In this document: positions 44,161 through 53,135 of the stretch, piece by piece
How positions within the stretch are numbered: position 1 is the first letter of the stretch
Layout of the letters: each line of letters starts with the position of its first letter
From: an uncultured Clostridium sp.
Lineage (GTDB): Bacteria > Bacillota > Clostridia > TANB77 > CAG-508
DNA length: 53,194 nucleotides
Reading direction: 5' to 3'
Assembly (NCBI GenBank): GCA_900552135.1
Contig: URYN01000011.1
Span: forward strand, 1-53,194
Notes under the pieces: generated by a model
The model's database searches: none
The model's input: only the letters and a program-made list of their open reading frames with translations
Told to the model about the DNA's origin: nothing
Program-made: the position numbers and the translations under genes

Positions 44161-45351
44161 ATGAAAGTATTAGTTTTAAATTGTGGTAGTTCATCACTAA
44201 AATATCAATTAATAGACATGGACTCAGAAGAAGTTATGGCAAAGGGAACTTATGAGAGAATAGGAGAGCAATCTTTTGTTACTCACAAAGTTAACGGAGA
44301 AAAATTTAGATTTGATCATCCTGTAAAAACACATAAGGAAGCAATCGATTTTATGACAGAATTATTATTAGACCCTAAATACAATACAATAAAGAGTCTA
44401 GCTGAAATTGACGGAATTGGACACAGAGTTGCTCAAGGAGCAGACAAGTTTAGCTCATCAGTTATAATTGATGAAGATGTAATTGCAAAAATTGATGAAT
44501 GTGCTACTTTAGCACCAGTTCACAACAAGGCTGCTATAACAGGAATTAGAGCCGCTATGGAAGCAATGCCTGGAAAGCCAAATGTTGCAGTATTTGATAC
44601 AGTATTCCATCAAACAATTCCAGAAGAAAGATACATATATCCAATTCCATACAAATATTATGAAAAATATGGAGTAAGAAAATATGGATTCCATGGAACA
44701 TCTCATAAATATGTTTCAGCAAGAATTGCAGAGCTTTTAGGAAGACCAGTAGAAGAATTAAAAACAGTAGTATGTCACTTAGGACAAGGTGCAAGCTTAT
44801 GTGCTGTTAAAGGTGGAAAAAGCGTTGATACAACAATGGGGCTAACTCCACTTGGAGGAATACCAATGTGTGCACGTTCTGGAGATTTAGATCCATCAAT
44901 AGTAACATACTTAATGAAAAAAGAAAATTTAACACCAGATGAGATGGAATTAATACTAAACAAAGAATCTGGAATATTAGGACTTTCAGGAGTATCAGCG
45001 GACTTTAGAGATATAGAAGCTGAAGCTGCAAAAGGAAATAAGAGAGCAGAGCTTGCAATAAGTGCTTATGCTTACAAGGTAGCACAATACATAGCTCAAT
45101 ACATAGTTTCACTTGGAGGACTAGATACAATCGTATTCACAGCAGGAATTGGAGAAAACCAATATAATGCAAGAAGAAGAATATGTGAAAACTTAAAATG
45201 CTTCGGAGTAGAAATAGATGAAGCAAAGAACCATGAATTCAGAGATGAAGGAAGAATATCTGCTCCAAATTCAAAAGTAGAAGTTTGGGTAGTTCCAACA
45301 AACGAAGAGCTAATGATAGCAAGAGATACAAAAGATTTAATTACAAAATAA
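44161..45351 (+). CDS. ackA: Acetate kinase paralogue (copy 2)
   Basis: 396 aa, aligned with copy 1 along its whole length. NCGSSSLKY, GHRV, FDTVFHQT, KYGFHGTSHKYV, ARSGDLDPS and NEELMIARD are kept. The otherwise invariant VVHGGE is replaced by VAQGAD (residues 90-95), losing a His next to the active-site Arg. It may be a second acetate kinase with different kinetics or a kinase for another short-chain acyl phosphate such as propionyl phosphate (inference). It arose by tandem duplication and is probably co-transcribed with pta and copy 1. Confidence 0.88.
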   Translation: MKVLVLNCGSSSLKYQLIDMDSEEVMAKGTYERIGEQSFVTHKVNGEKFRFDHPVKTHKEAIDFMTELLLDPKYNTIKSLAEIDGIGHRVAQGADKFSSSVIIDEDVIAKIDECATLAPVHNKAAITGIRAAMEAMPGKPNVAVFDTVFHQTIPEERYIYPIPYKYYEKYGVRKYGFHGTSHKYVSARIAELLGRPVEELKTVVCHLGQGASLCAVKGGKSVDTTMGLTPLGGIPMCARSGDLDPSIVTYLMKKENLTPDEMELILNKESGILGLSGVSADFRDIEAEAAKGNKRAELAISAYAYKVAQYIAQYIVSLGGLDTIVFTAGIGENQYNARRRICENLKCFGVEIDEAKNHEFRDEGRISAPNSKVEVWVVPTNEELMIARDTKDLITK

Positions 45352-45387
45352 TCATTTTTAATAGAAATAAACAAAGGACCAATAAAT

Positions 45388-46362
45388 ATGATAAATACAG
45401 ATGGAAATCCAGAATTTTTAAATTCATTCTTAGACTATACAGCCTCGATTTTAAATAAATCGCCAGGCACAGTAAAAGAATATAATTACGATTTAAATAG
45501 ATTTTTAAAATATATAATGTATCGTTTTAAACTAACTGACGAAAAAGACTTTGATAAAATAGATATTCATAATATGAGTATGGATACTCTAAATAAAATC
45601 CAATTAGACGATATTCATGCATATTTGTTTTATTTGGCAAATAAATGCCAAAGCAAGCCTGCTACAAGGGCAAGAAAAACCGCAAGCATTAGAGTATTTT
45701 TTAAATATATGTCTCAAAAGGCAAACTTAATGGATCATAATCCAGCATTGAACTTAGAATCGCCAAAACTTGGCAAGAGAATGCCAAAATATCTTTCTTT
45801 AGATGATAGCAAAAAACTATTAGAAGTTACAAATAATGAAGAAAGTAGAAATAGAGAACGTGACTATGCAATCATTACTTTATTCCTAAACTGTGGAATG
45901 CGTTTGTCTGAACTTGTTGGAATAAATATCAGAGATATAGATTTTAACGAAGCAAAGATGAATGTAACGGGAAAAGGCAATAAGGAACGTGTTATATATC
46001 TAAATAAAGCATGTTTAAATGCAATAAATAATTACCTTGATGTACGCCCAAAAGTAGGGATAAAATCAGGTTCTGAAAATGCGTTATTCTTAAGTGAAAG
46101 ACTCGAAAGAATTAGCAACAGAACTGTTCAATACACTGTAAAGCAAGAATTATTAAAGGCTGGACTTGATACAAATAAATATTCTGTTCACAAGCTTAGA
46201 CATACCGCTGCAACATTAATGTATAGATATGGAAACGTTGATATAAGGGCATTGCAAGAGCTTTTAGGGCATGAAAGCATATCAACAACACAAATTTATA
46301 CTCACGTAGACAACCAACAAATAAGAAATGCAGTGGAAGATAATCCTCTAGCAAATCTGTAA
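45388..46362 (+). CDS. XerC/XerD-type tyrosine recombinase
   Basis: 324 aa. The N-terminal SAM-like core-binding domain (about 10-110) precedes the catalytic domain. The catalytic set is Arg172 in GMRLSEL, Lys196 in GKGNKER, His268 and Arg271 in HKLRHT, His295 in LGHES and the nucleophile Tyr304 in IYTH. Length and layout match chromosomal Xer recombinases. It follows ackA closely and has no phage or integron genes beside it, so a role in chromosome dimer resolution is more likely than element integration. XerC and XerD cannot be told apart here. Confidence 0.9.
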   Translation: MINTDGNPEFLNSFLDYTASILNKSPGTVKEYNYDLNRFLKYIMYRFKLTDEKDFDKIDIHNMSMDTLNKIQLDDIHAYLFYLANKCQSKPATRARKTASIRVFFKYMSQKANLMDHNPALNLESPKLGKRMPKYLSLDDSKKLLEVTNNEESRNRERDYAIITLFLNCGMRLSELVGINIRDIDFNEAKMNVTGKGNKERVIYLNKACLNAINNYLDVRPKVGIKSGSENALFLSERLERISNRTVQYTVKQELLKAGLDTNKYSVHKLRHTAATLMYRYGNVDIRALQELLGHESISTTQIYTHVDNQQIRNAVEDNPLANL

Positions 46363-46390
46363 TTTTATTTCTTCATATTTTAGAATTTTG

Positions 46391-46437
46391 TAGTTACTGG
46401 ATAATGATTGTTAAAATCGTTATCTAGTAACTTTTAT
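46391..46437 (+). terminator. Terminator of the pta-ackA-ackA-xer unit
   Basis: AGTTACTGGATAATGAT pairs with ATCGTTATCTAGTAACT (a few wobbles), followed by TTTTAT. Confidence 0.75.
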
Positions 46438-46541
46438 ATTAGTGTCAAGAAGTTTCGGAAAATTAGTCCAAGGATATAATTGTTATATGAAACATAAAGA
46501 TATACGGAATAGTCATTATGTTTCGTTTTATTATTATTTGT

Positions 46542-46570
46542 TTGACATAATGTTGTAAAGGCTGTATAAT
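46542..46570 (+). promoter_or_regulatory. Near-consensus promoter of the orphan gene at 46623
   Basis: TTGACA (46542-46547), a 17-nt spacer and TATAAT (46565-46570). Confidence 0.85.
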
Positions 46571-46622
46571 AGAAACAGAGGCAAAATGCCCTATTATATT
46601 TTTATATTTTGGAGGTTACTGT

Positions 46623-47666
46623 ATGTACAATGAAATTGGTGTCCGTACAAATATGCTTCGGAGCATTGAGTTTCGAAGCAAGTTTGTAAAACAAATCCAG
46701 AACTTACCTGAAGAAACACAAGAAGGATTGAAAAAAGTTGCAATCAGATTTGTGAACGACGAAAACGATGACAAGTGCCTGGACATCTTGTGGAGGATGA
46801 CTTATGATCCCGAGACAGCATTAAATATGCTCGGAATCAGCATTGAAAACGATGCAATCCTGGATGACGAGACCGAAAAAAACATCCATATTCCGTATGT
46901 TCTTGCAAAAAACTTCAGAAACGAACTTCGAACCCAAAGAAAGAAGATTCATCCCGAATTCATGGAAATCCATATTCCTGATGGTTGCAAAGAAACATTT
47001 GAAAGCTTCTTAAAGGAATCTGCCGATCCTATTCTGGCAACGGCAACTTGCAATCATTGCAACAAAGTGTATGGTGATTTCACGGATGAGGAAATTAGCC
47101 GTATCCTGTTCCTATTGGAAAGTCCGACTGAATCCAATTACTTTGGTGGAATTCGGAGCCTGAAGTTTGGATATGCGCAGACCGTATGTCTTAAAAAGTA
47201 TGCATACCATATTCACGACTATCTTGAAGGCCTGTGGTACGAAGAGGAATCCAAGGAAGCTGGAAATATGCCGATGGCCATTACTTTGAAGAAGTGGAAA
47301 GGAATTCATGAAGAAAGTATGAAAGATGCTTCTGAATCTGAGGCCATTCCCGAAGATGTAAAGACCTTTAATGCTTCTACAACTACTCAGTCTCATGAAA
47401 CGTCTGAAGTTGCAGAACCCTGCAAGACAAAGTCTGAAGGAGAAATCACAGAAAATGTGGAGCCCGAAGAGGTTACTCAAAAGGAAACGTTTTCTAAGAT
47501 GCTCAGTGAAGAGCCTCTCTTCTGTGAGCTCCTTGCTACAGCTGTGGTATTACTTGTGAAAAAAATCGTAAGAAACTATTGTGGAAACGACAGCGTCAAA
47601 ACAAGCAGACTGGTTGCACAAATCAGAGCAGAACTCAATTCGAAGGAAAATTGGAACACAAAATAA
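46623..47666 (+). CDS. Cytoplasmic protein of unknown function (orphan, GC-shifted)
   Basis: 347 aa, no signal peptide or clear membrane helix apart from a hydrophobic stretch near 310 (FCELLATAVVLLVKKIV). The helical N-terminal half is rich in charged residues. A CNHCNKVYG motif near 143 could bind metal or be a decayed zinc knuckle. Residues about 240-295 are Glu/Thr/Ser-rich and probably disordered. I do not recognise the family. Codon use (many GAC, ATC, GCC, CTG) differs from the AT-rich neighbours, and the gene has its own promoter, GGAGG and strong terminator, so horizontal acquisition is likely. Confidence 0.65.
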   Translation: MYNEIGVRTNMLRSIEFRSKFVKQIQNLPEETQEGLKKVAIRFVNDENDDKCLDILWRMTYDPETALNMLGISIENDAILDDETEKNIHIPYVLAKNFRNELRTQRKKIHPEFMEIHIPDGCKETFESFLKESADPILATATCNHCNKVYGDFTDEEISRILFLLESPTESNYFGGIRSLKFGYAQTVCLKKYAYHIHDYLEGLWYEEESKEAGNMPMAITLKKWKGIHEESMKDASESEAIPEDVKTFNASTTTQSHETSEVAEPCKTKSEGEITENVEPEEVTQKETFSKMLSEEPLFCELLATAVVLLVKKIVRNYCGNDSVKTSRLVAQIRAELNSKENWNTK

Positions 47667-47706
47667 TCAAAAACTTACCGTAACAAACAGTAAAAGCAAA
47701 ATCCAG

Positions 47707-47757
47707 AGCAAGCAAGCAGGCGGCGGACAAAATTTCTGCCACCTGCTTGCTTTGTTG
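47707..47757 (+). terminator. Strong terminator of the 46623 gene
   Basis: AGCAAGCAGG pairs perfectly with CCTGCTTGCT around a loop that holds an inner GGC/GCC helix. A TTTGTTGT tail follows. Confidence 0.85.
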
Positions 47758-47897
47758 TATTTGTTGTAAATACTTAAGAAAATGAATAGACAAATTACAA
47801 GGTATATTTTTAATTTTATTCTAACATCAAAAAATATTGACTTTAATTCAATAATGTGATATTTTGCATAGGTAAAAAGTATTAGTAGGTAATAATT

Positions 47898-48017
47898 ATG
47901 GAATTAGAAGGATCAAAAACAGAGCAAAATTTAATGACGGCTTTTGCCGGAGAATCACAGGCAAGAAATAAATATACATATTTTGTTAGTAAAGCAAAAA
48001 ATGATTTAAGAGTTTAG
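47898..48017 (+). pseudogene. Rubrerythrin remnant (N-terminal 39 codons)
   Basis: The frame reads MELEGSKTEQNLMTAFAGES then QARNKYTYFVSKAKND and ends LRV-stop. This is the start of the ferritin-like domain of rubrerythrin, including the first metal-ligand Glu in FAGESQAR. The remaining 140 or so residues, with the other iron ligands and the rubredoxin domain, are missing. A possible promoter (TTGACT-17-TATTTT, 47838-47866) is retained upstream. The break point near 48003 runs directly into a terminator and the ABC-transporter genes, suggesting deletion or insertion at this junction. Confidence 0.8.
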
Positions 48018-48045
48018 TTTAATAATGAAATCAAACTCTTTTTAC
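48008..48045 (+). terminator. Terminator at the rubrerythrin remnant/ABC junction
   Basis: AAGAGTTTAGTTT pairs with AAATCAAACTCTT, followed by TTT. It overlaps the remnant's stop codon. Confidence 0.7.
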
Positions 48046-48069
48046 AATAAAATAAGGAGAGTGATAAAA

Positions 48070-49347
48070 ATGTTAAAAAATGCTATAGCATATATCTTGA
48101 GAAAGAGGAGTAGAACAGTTATTATATTTATTATTTTAACAATAGTTCTTTCATGCTTATACTCATGTTTAAACATAATGAAATCAACAATTAACTTAGA
48201 AAATAATTTATATAAGTTATCAAATACATCTTTATCAATAACACAAAATAACAATGAGAACTTTAAAACAAATCAATTTAAAGAAATAGAAAATATAAAA
48301 GAGATAAAAGAAACAATTCCACAATATGATGGATTAGCAAAATCTACAAATATTAAAGCAGTAGAAGGAATGCAAATGATCAAAAGAGACGATATGCCAG
48401 AAGAATTTAGAAATATATTTTCAATAGAAGCCACAAATAATACTGGAAAGGACAATTTATTTAATAGTGGAGTTTTTACTCTTATAAAAGGTAGACATAT
48501 TGAAAAAGATGACAGAGAAAAAATTATTATACATGAAGAACTGGCACAAAAAAATAATTTAGAATTAAATGATAAAATTCGTCTTGAACTATTTGATTTA
48601 AACAATAATGAAATAAAAACAGAATATGAATATGAGATTATTGGAATTTTTTCTGGAAAAAAACAAGAAAAATTCACAGGAATGACATCAGATTTTAGCG
48701 AAAATATGGTATTTATTGATTATGAATCAAGCCAAGTAGCATTAAACAAAGCAGAAAATAATAAAGTTGTAAATAAACTTGAAATATTTTCAGATAGTCC
48801 AAAAGATACAAATATAGTATTAAATAAAATTAAAGAAATAAAAATTGATTGGTCAAAATTCAATATTGAAAAAGATGATGATGTATATGAAGAAACTTTA
48901 GAATCTGTAGAAGGTATAAAACATATAATAAAGGTTATGACATATTTAATTATGACAGGAGGAATAATAGTTTTATCATTAATATTAATTTTATGGCTAA
49001 GGGAAAGAATTTATGAAATAGGAATATTGTTATCAATAGGAATAAGTAAAGCAAAAATTATAGCTCAATTTATATTTGAGTTAATATTTATATCACTACC
49101 ATCTATATTAGCATCTTTATTTTTAGGAAATGTGATATTAAATCAAATAATAGGTGGATTTATCAATTCTGATAATTCTACAATAAATATTAATAATCTA
49201 CTAAAAAATGATAATTTAATATCAAATATTACAATATTTTTACAAAGTTATGGAATATTAATAGGAATTATTGTTTTATCAGTTATTATTGCAAGTGCAA
49301 TGATATTAGTAAAAAAACCAAAAGAAATATTATCAAAGATAAGTTAG
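48070..49347 (+). CDS. FtsX-like ABC transporter permease (first)
   Basis: 425 aa from the ATG at 48070, which follows AAGGAGAG; an in-frame ATG at 48025 lies in the preceding terminator and is rejected. One N-terminal helix (about 16-38), an extracellular domain of about 240 residues resembling MacB periplasmic cores (LIKGRHIEKDDREKIIIHEE), then three C-terminal helices with the FtsX-type LLSIGISKAKIIAQFIFELIF segment. It forms an operon with the ATPase and second permease that follow. Exporters of this layout in Firmicutes often move peptides or antimicrobial compounds; the substrate here is unknown. Confidence 0.85.
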   Translation: MLKNAIAYILRKRSRTVIIFIILTIVLSCLYSCLNIMKSTINLENNLYKLSNTSLSITQNNNENFKTNQFKEIENIKEIKETIPQYDGLAKSTNIKAVEGMQMIKRDDMPEEFRNIFSIEATNNTGKDNLFNSGVFTLIKGRHIEKDDREKIIIHEELAQKNNLELNDKIRLELFDLNNNEIKTEYEYEIIGIFSGKKQEKFTGMTSDFSENMVFIDYESSQVALNKAENNKVVNKLEIFSDSPKDTNIVLNKIKEIKIDWSKFNIEKDDDVYEETLESVEGIKHIIKVMTYLIMTGGIIVLSLILILWLRERIYEIGILLSIGISKAKIIAQFIFELIFISLPSILASLFLGNVILNQIIGGFINSDNSTININNLLKNDNLISNITIFLQSYGILIGIIVLSVIIASAMILVKKPKEILSKIS

Positions 49348-49356
49348 GAGATTGCA

Positions 49357-50001
49357 ATGGATATATTAGAAATAAAAAATGTAACATATAATTATTCAAA
49401 TTCAAGAGAGAAGATTTTGTTATCAGTAAATCAAAAGTTTGAACTTGGACAATTTTATGCAATAATAGGAAAATCAGGAGCAGGGAAGTCAACATTACTT
49501 TCATTATTAGCAGGACTAGACAAACCACAAGAAGGTCAAATTCTATTCAAAAATGAGGATATAGAGAACAAAGGGTATAGTAATCATAGAAAATACAATA
49601 TAACATTAGTTTTTCAAAATTATAATTTAATTGATTATTTAACACCAATAGAAAATGTTAGATTAGTAAATAAAAAGGCATCAGAAGATATTTTGTTAAA
49701 ATTGGGACTTGATAAAAGTCAGATAAATAGAAATGTAATGAAACTATCTGGTGGTCAACAGCAAAGAGTAGCCATAGCAAGAGCATTAGCATCAGAAGCA
49801 CCAATAATTCTAGCTGACGAACCTACAGGAAATCTTGATAGTGACACTGCAGGAGAAATAATAGAAATATTAAAAAGATTGGCTAAAGAGAGAAATAAAT
49901 GTGTAATAGTTGTAACACATAGTAAGGAAGTTGCAAATTCTGCTGATATTATTTTAGAATTAAGTGACAAAAAATTAAGAAAGATAAGTAAAATTAATTA
50001 G
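49357..50001 (+). CDS. ABC transporter ATP-binding protein (LolD/MacB type)
   Basis: 214 aa, one ATPase domain. Walker A is GKSGAGKST, the Q-loop VFQNYNL, the signature LSGGQQQRVAIARAL, Walker B IILADEPTGNLD and the switch His in VVVTHSKE. It powers the two FtsX-type permeases on either side. Spacing is 9 bp to the first and 11 bp to the second permease, each with its own AGGAG. Confidence 0.95.
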   Translation: MDILEIKNVTYNYSNSREKILLSVNQKFELGQFYAIIGKSGAGKSTLLSLLAGLDKPQEGQILFKNEDIENKGYSNHRKYNITLVFQNYNLIDYLTPIENVRLVNKKASEDILLKLGLDKSQINRNVMKLSGGQQQRVAIARALASEAPIILADEPTGNLDSDTAGEIIEILKRLAKERNKCVIVVTHSKEVANSADIILELSDKKLRKISKIN

Positions 50002-50012
50002 GAGGTATATTG

Positions 50013-51389
50013 ATGATAAAAAATGCTTTTGCATATGTAACAAGAAAAAGTTTAAAATCAATAATATTATTATTAGTTATTATGGCTATGTCAACACTTA
50101 GTCTGATTAGCTTGGCAATTAAAGATGCTACTAATAGAGCTTCAGCGGAAACTTTTAAAAATATAACAAATAGTTTTTCTATGGAAATAAATAGAAGAGT
50201 TAATCTTGGAACACCAAGAGGTGGAGGAAATATAAAAGGAAAAGACATAAAAAAAATAGCTGAATCTGAAGATATTTCCTCTTTTGTAAAGAGAATAAAT
50301 AGTGTAGCTGATTTGGTAGATAATGATATTATAGAAACTAAAAAAACAATTGCAAATCAATCACCAGAAAGAACAGAAAATTTTAAAAGAACAGTTATGC
50401 TAACAGGAGTTAATGATTCATCAAAAGAAAATAAATTTGTGTCAGGAGCTTACAAATTAATAGAAGGAGAACATTTGGAAGAAAATGACAAAAGTAAGAT
50501 TTTAATACATAAAGACTTAGCTGAAAAAAACAATTTGAAAATTGGAGATAAAATAAAAATTAAGTCCAATTTATTTGATGCAGATAATGAAAAAGGAGCA
50601 AATGAAACACTAGAAGTAGAAATAAAAGGAATTTTCGATGGACACAATAAAAGTAGTGTAACTTCTGCACAAGAACTTTACGAAAATACATTAATAACAG
50701 ATTTAGATACAGCTGCAAAAGTTTATGGAAACACAGAAGATACTGCAGTATATCAAGATGCAACATTTTTTGTAAAAGGTGATAAAAATTTGGATCAAGT
50801 CATTAAAAATATTAAAAAACTTGATATAAATTGGAACCAATACAATTTAATTAAAAGTTCAACAAATTATCCAGCACTACAACAATCAATATCTGGTATA
50901 TATTCAATAGCAAACAAATTATTTGCTGGTTCATTAATATTTGCAGGTATTACAGTTTCATTATTATTACTTTTATGGATGAATGCTAGAAAAAAAGAAA
51001 TAGCAATTTTTCTATCATTAGGAATATCAAAATTGAAAATTTTCGGACAATTTGTTGTTGAATTAGTATTTATATCTATCCCTGCTTATATAGGCTCATA
51101 TTTCTTAGCACTTTATACAGGAAACATGATAGGAAATAATATATTAAATAAAGTTACTGGAAATATAACAAAACAAATAGCAAAGCAATCGGCATCTAGT
51201 GGACTTGGTGGAGGAGCAGAAGTAGACGGCTTTAATAAAACTCTAACAAGCTTAGATATTAATATATTACCAAAATCAATAATATATGTAATTTTATTTA
51301 TGTCTTTGGTACTTATAATATCTTTAGTGTTATCATCTATAAGTAGTTTAAAAAAGAACCCAAAGGAATTGTTAATTGATACAAAGTAG
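50013..51389 (+). CDS. FtsX-like ABC transporter permease (second)
   Basis: 458 aa from the ATG at 50013, with AGGAGG 7 nt before it; a TTG one codon upstream is less likely. Same layout as the first permease: N-terminal helix (about 14-35), MacB-like extracellular domain (YKLIEGEHLEENDKSKILIH), then three C-terminal helices with FLSLGISKLKIFGQFVVELVF. A short extra extracellular segment rich in Gly/Ser/Lys (about 390-408) sits before the last helix. The two permeases probably form a heterodimer. Confidence 0.85.
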   Translation: MIKNAFAYVTRKSLKSIILLLVIMAMSTLSLISLAIKDATNRASAETFKNITNSFSMEINRRVNLGTPRGGGNIKGKDIKKIAESEDISSFVKRINSVADLVDNDIIETKKTIANQSPERTENFKRTVMLTGVNDSSKENKFVSGAYKLIEGEHLEENDKSKILIHKDLAEKNNLKIGDKIKIKSNLFDADNEKGANETLEVEIKGIFDGHNKSSVTSAQELYENTLITDLDTAAKVYGNTEDTAVYQDATFFVKGDKNLDQVIKNIKKLDINWNQYNLIKSSTNYPALQQSISGIYSIANKLFAGSLIFAGITVSLLLLLWMNARKKEIAIFLSLGISKLKIFGQFVVELVFISIPAYIGSYFLALYTGNMIGNNILNKVTGNITKQIAKQSASSGLGGGAEVDGFNKTLTSLDINILPKSIIYVILFMSLVLIISLVLSSISSLKKNPKELLIDTK

Positions 51390-51449
51390 ATGACATAGTT
51401 TACAGACAATTAAATAATAAATAGTGTAAAAGCTAATAAGGATTTAGTT

Positions 51450-51776
51450 ATGAATAAAGAAGAAATAATAAAATATTGTTTAACATTAGAAAATACATAT
51501 AAAGATTGTCCATTTTCAGATGACTTTGAATCTGTAACAATGAAACATTGCAAAAATAAAAAGTGGTTTGCATTATTAATGAATGTAAATAATAAGTTAT
51601 ACCTTAATGTTAAGACAGATCCAAATTATTCTGATATATTGAGAAATACTTATGATTATGTAATACCAGCTTATCATATGAATAAGGAACATTGGAATAC
51701 AATTATTATAGATAAAAAGGTGGACGAGGATTTAGTAAAAGAATTGATAGAACAAAGTTATCAATTGACAAAGTAA
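51450..51776 (+). CDS. MmcQ/YjbR-family protein
   Basis: 108 aa, typical length. The family pattern is clear: YCLTLENTYKDCPFSDD at the N-terminus, KKWFALLMNV, LNVKTDPNYSDILR and PAYHMNKEHWNTIII. The fold resembles a double-wing DNA-binding domain, but its function is not firmly established. It begins a run of small, closely spaced genes of broad stress or housekeeping character. Confidence 0.85.
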   Translation: MNKEEIIKYCLTLENTYKDCPFSDDFESVTMKHCKNKKWFALLMNVNNKLYLNVKTDPNYSDILRNTYDYVIPAYHMNKEHWNTIIIDKKVDEDLVKELIEQSYQLTK

Positions 51777-51822
51777 AGATAAATGCAAATAGTAATTTCT
51801 TGTTTGAATTGGAGGGGAAAAG

Positions 51823-52257
51823 ATGAGTTTTTCATATACTAGAAAAATAAACTATTATGAAACAGATAAAATGGGAGTAGTTCATCATTCAAATTATATA
51901 AGATTTTTAGAAGAGGCAAGATGCAGATGGTTAGAAGAACTGAATATATCAATGGAAAAATTAGAAGAATTAGGTTATACTATTCCAACATTAGAAGTCA
52001 ATTGTAAATACAAATATCATATAACAAGTGGAGATATAATTACAATAGAACCTAAAATAACTGAATTTAATGGAGTAAGAATGACAGTAACTTATAATGT
52101 TATTGATAAAAAGACAGAAAACATTGTTATAAATGCTTGGACAAAACATTGTTTTACGGATAAAACTTTAAGACCAATAAATATAAAAAAGAAGAATGAA
52201 AAAATATATACAATATTTGAAAAATTGTTAGAAGAAGGTATAAAAACCAATAAATAA
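51823..52257 (+). CDS. Acyl-CoA thioesterase, hot-dog fold (YbgC/4HBT type)
   Basis: 144 aa. The family N-terminus YYETDKMGVVHHSNYIRFLEEAR is clear and holds the catalytic Asp/Glu region (ETDKMGVVHHSNY). By family it hydrolyses short- or medium-chain acyl-CoA. GGAGGGG precedes the start. Confidence 0.88.
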   Translation: MSFSYTRKINYYETDKMGVVHHSNYIRFLEEARCRWLEELNISMEKLEELGYTIPTLEVNCKYKYHITSGDIITIEPKITEFNGVRMTVTYNVIDKKTENIVINAWTKHCFTDKTLRPINIKKKNEKIYTIFEKLLEEGIKTNK

Positions 52258-52328
52258 TTTCAAGGCAAATTATAACAATAACTAGTAAGTTGTAGGGAAA
52301 ATTGTAGATAAAAATGAATGGAGAAAGA

Positions 52329-52754
52329 ATGAGGAAATTGAACTTAATAGTAGTGTTTAACACGAACTTAGATAAGGTACTTTTTTGTATTAGAGCAAAA
52401 GAACCATATAAAGGACTATATAATTTTGTAGGAGGCAAAGTAGAAAAAAATGAATCTAATGATAATGCAGCGTATAGAGAATTATTTGAAGAAACAGGAA
52501 TTTCTAATCAAGATATAGAATTAGAACATTTTATGGATTTGAATTACTTTAAATATGAAAATAATTTACAAGTTTATTATGGGATTTTAAAACATGAAGT
52601 AGATTTAGCGGAAGAAAAAAATAAATTAGAATGGGTAGCTATAAATGAGAAACTATTAGATAATTCTAAATTTGCAGGAAACTATAATATACCTCATATC
52701 ATAAGACAGATAAAAGTATATTTAAAAAATGGTACAGGAATCGACAATTATTAG
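52329..52754 (+). CDS. NUDIX hydrolase (MutT/8-oxo-dGTPase-like)
   Basis: 141 aa from the ATG at 52329, which has GGAGAAAG just upstream; an ATG at 52314 precedes that site. The NUDIX box is complete at residues 36-58: G-x5-E-x7-R-E-L-F-E-E-T-G-I. The flanking FVGGK and NLQVYYGIL fit MutT-type enzymes. It probably cleaves nucleoside diphosphate derivatives such as oxidised nucleotides; the substrate is inferred only. Confidence 0.88.
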   Translation: MRKLNLIVVFNTNLDKVLFCIRAKEPYKGLYNFVGGKVEKNESNDNAAYRELFEETGISNQDIELEHFMDLNYFKYENNLQVYYGILKHEVDLAEEKNKLEWVAINEKLLDNSKFAGNYNIPHIIRQIKVYLKNGTGIDNY

Positions 52755-52772
52755 AAAGTTAGAGGTGTCGTA

Positions 52773-53081
52773 ATGAAAATAGTAACACTATGTGGAAGCT
52801 TAAAATTTAAAAATGAAATGATGACAGTTGCTGAAAAGATGGCATTAGAAGGATATTGTATCCTTACACCAGTATATCCAGTGTCAGATAAAATGAAGAG
52901 AACTAAAGAGCAATTAATAAAATTGAAAGAGGCACATTTTAAAAGAATAAAGTTATCAGATGCTATATTAGTAGTAAATATAAATAATTATATTGGAGAT
53001 AGTACAAAATTAGAAATAGATTATGCAAAAAAATTAGGTAAGGAAATTATATATTATACCGATTTAATCGAAAATAAGTAG
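52773..53081 (+). CDS. Nucleoside 2-deoxyribosyltransferase-like protein
   Basis: 102 aa. GSLKF near the N-terminus, the SDAILVVN strand and GDSTKLEIDYAKKLGKEIIYY recall nucleoside deoxyribosyltransferase-like/DUF4406 proteins, with the Glu in the last motif at the expected active site. It lies 18 bp after the NUDIX gene, and a shared role in nucleotide salvage or clean-up is plausible. Confidence 0.7.
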   Translation: MKIVTLCGSLKFKNEMMTVAEKMALEGYCILTPVYPVSDKMKRTKEQLIKLKEAHFKRIKLSDAILVVNINNYIGDSTKLEIDYAKKLGKEIIYYTDLIENK

Positions 53082-53135
53082 AGCAACAAATTACAATTTA
53101 AATAAGTATAATATTAATAAAAGGAGGAATTTTAA

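Noticed and set aside
45388..46362. Tyrosine recombinase as the integrase of a mobile element
   Set aside because: Xer-like length, close linkage to ackA, no tRNA att site and no phage or conjugation genes in the neighbourhood.
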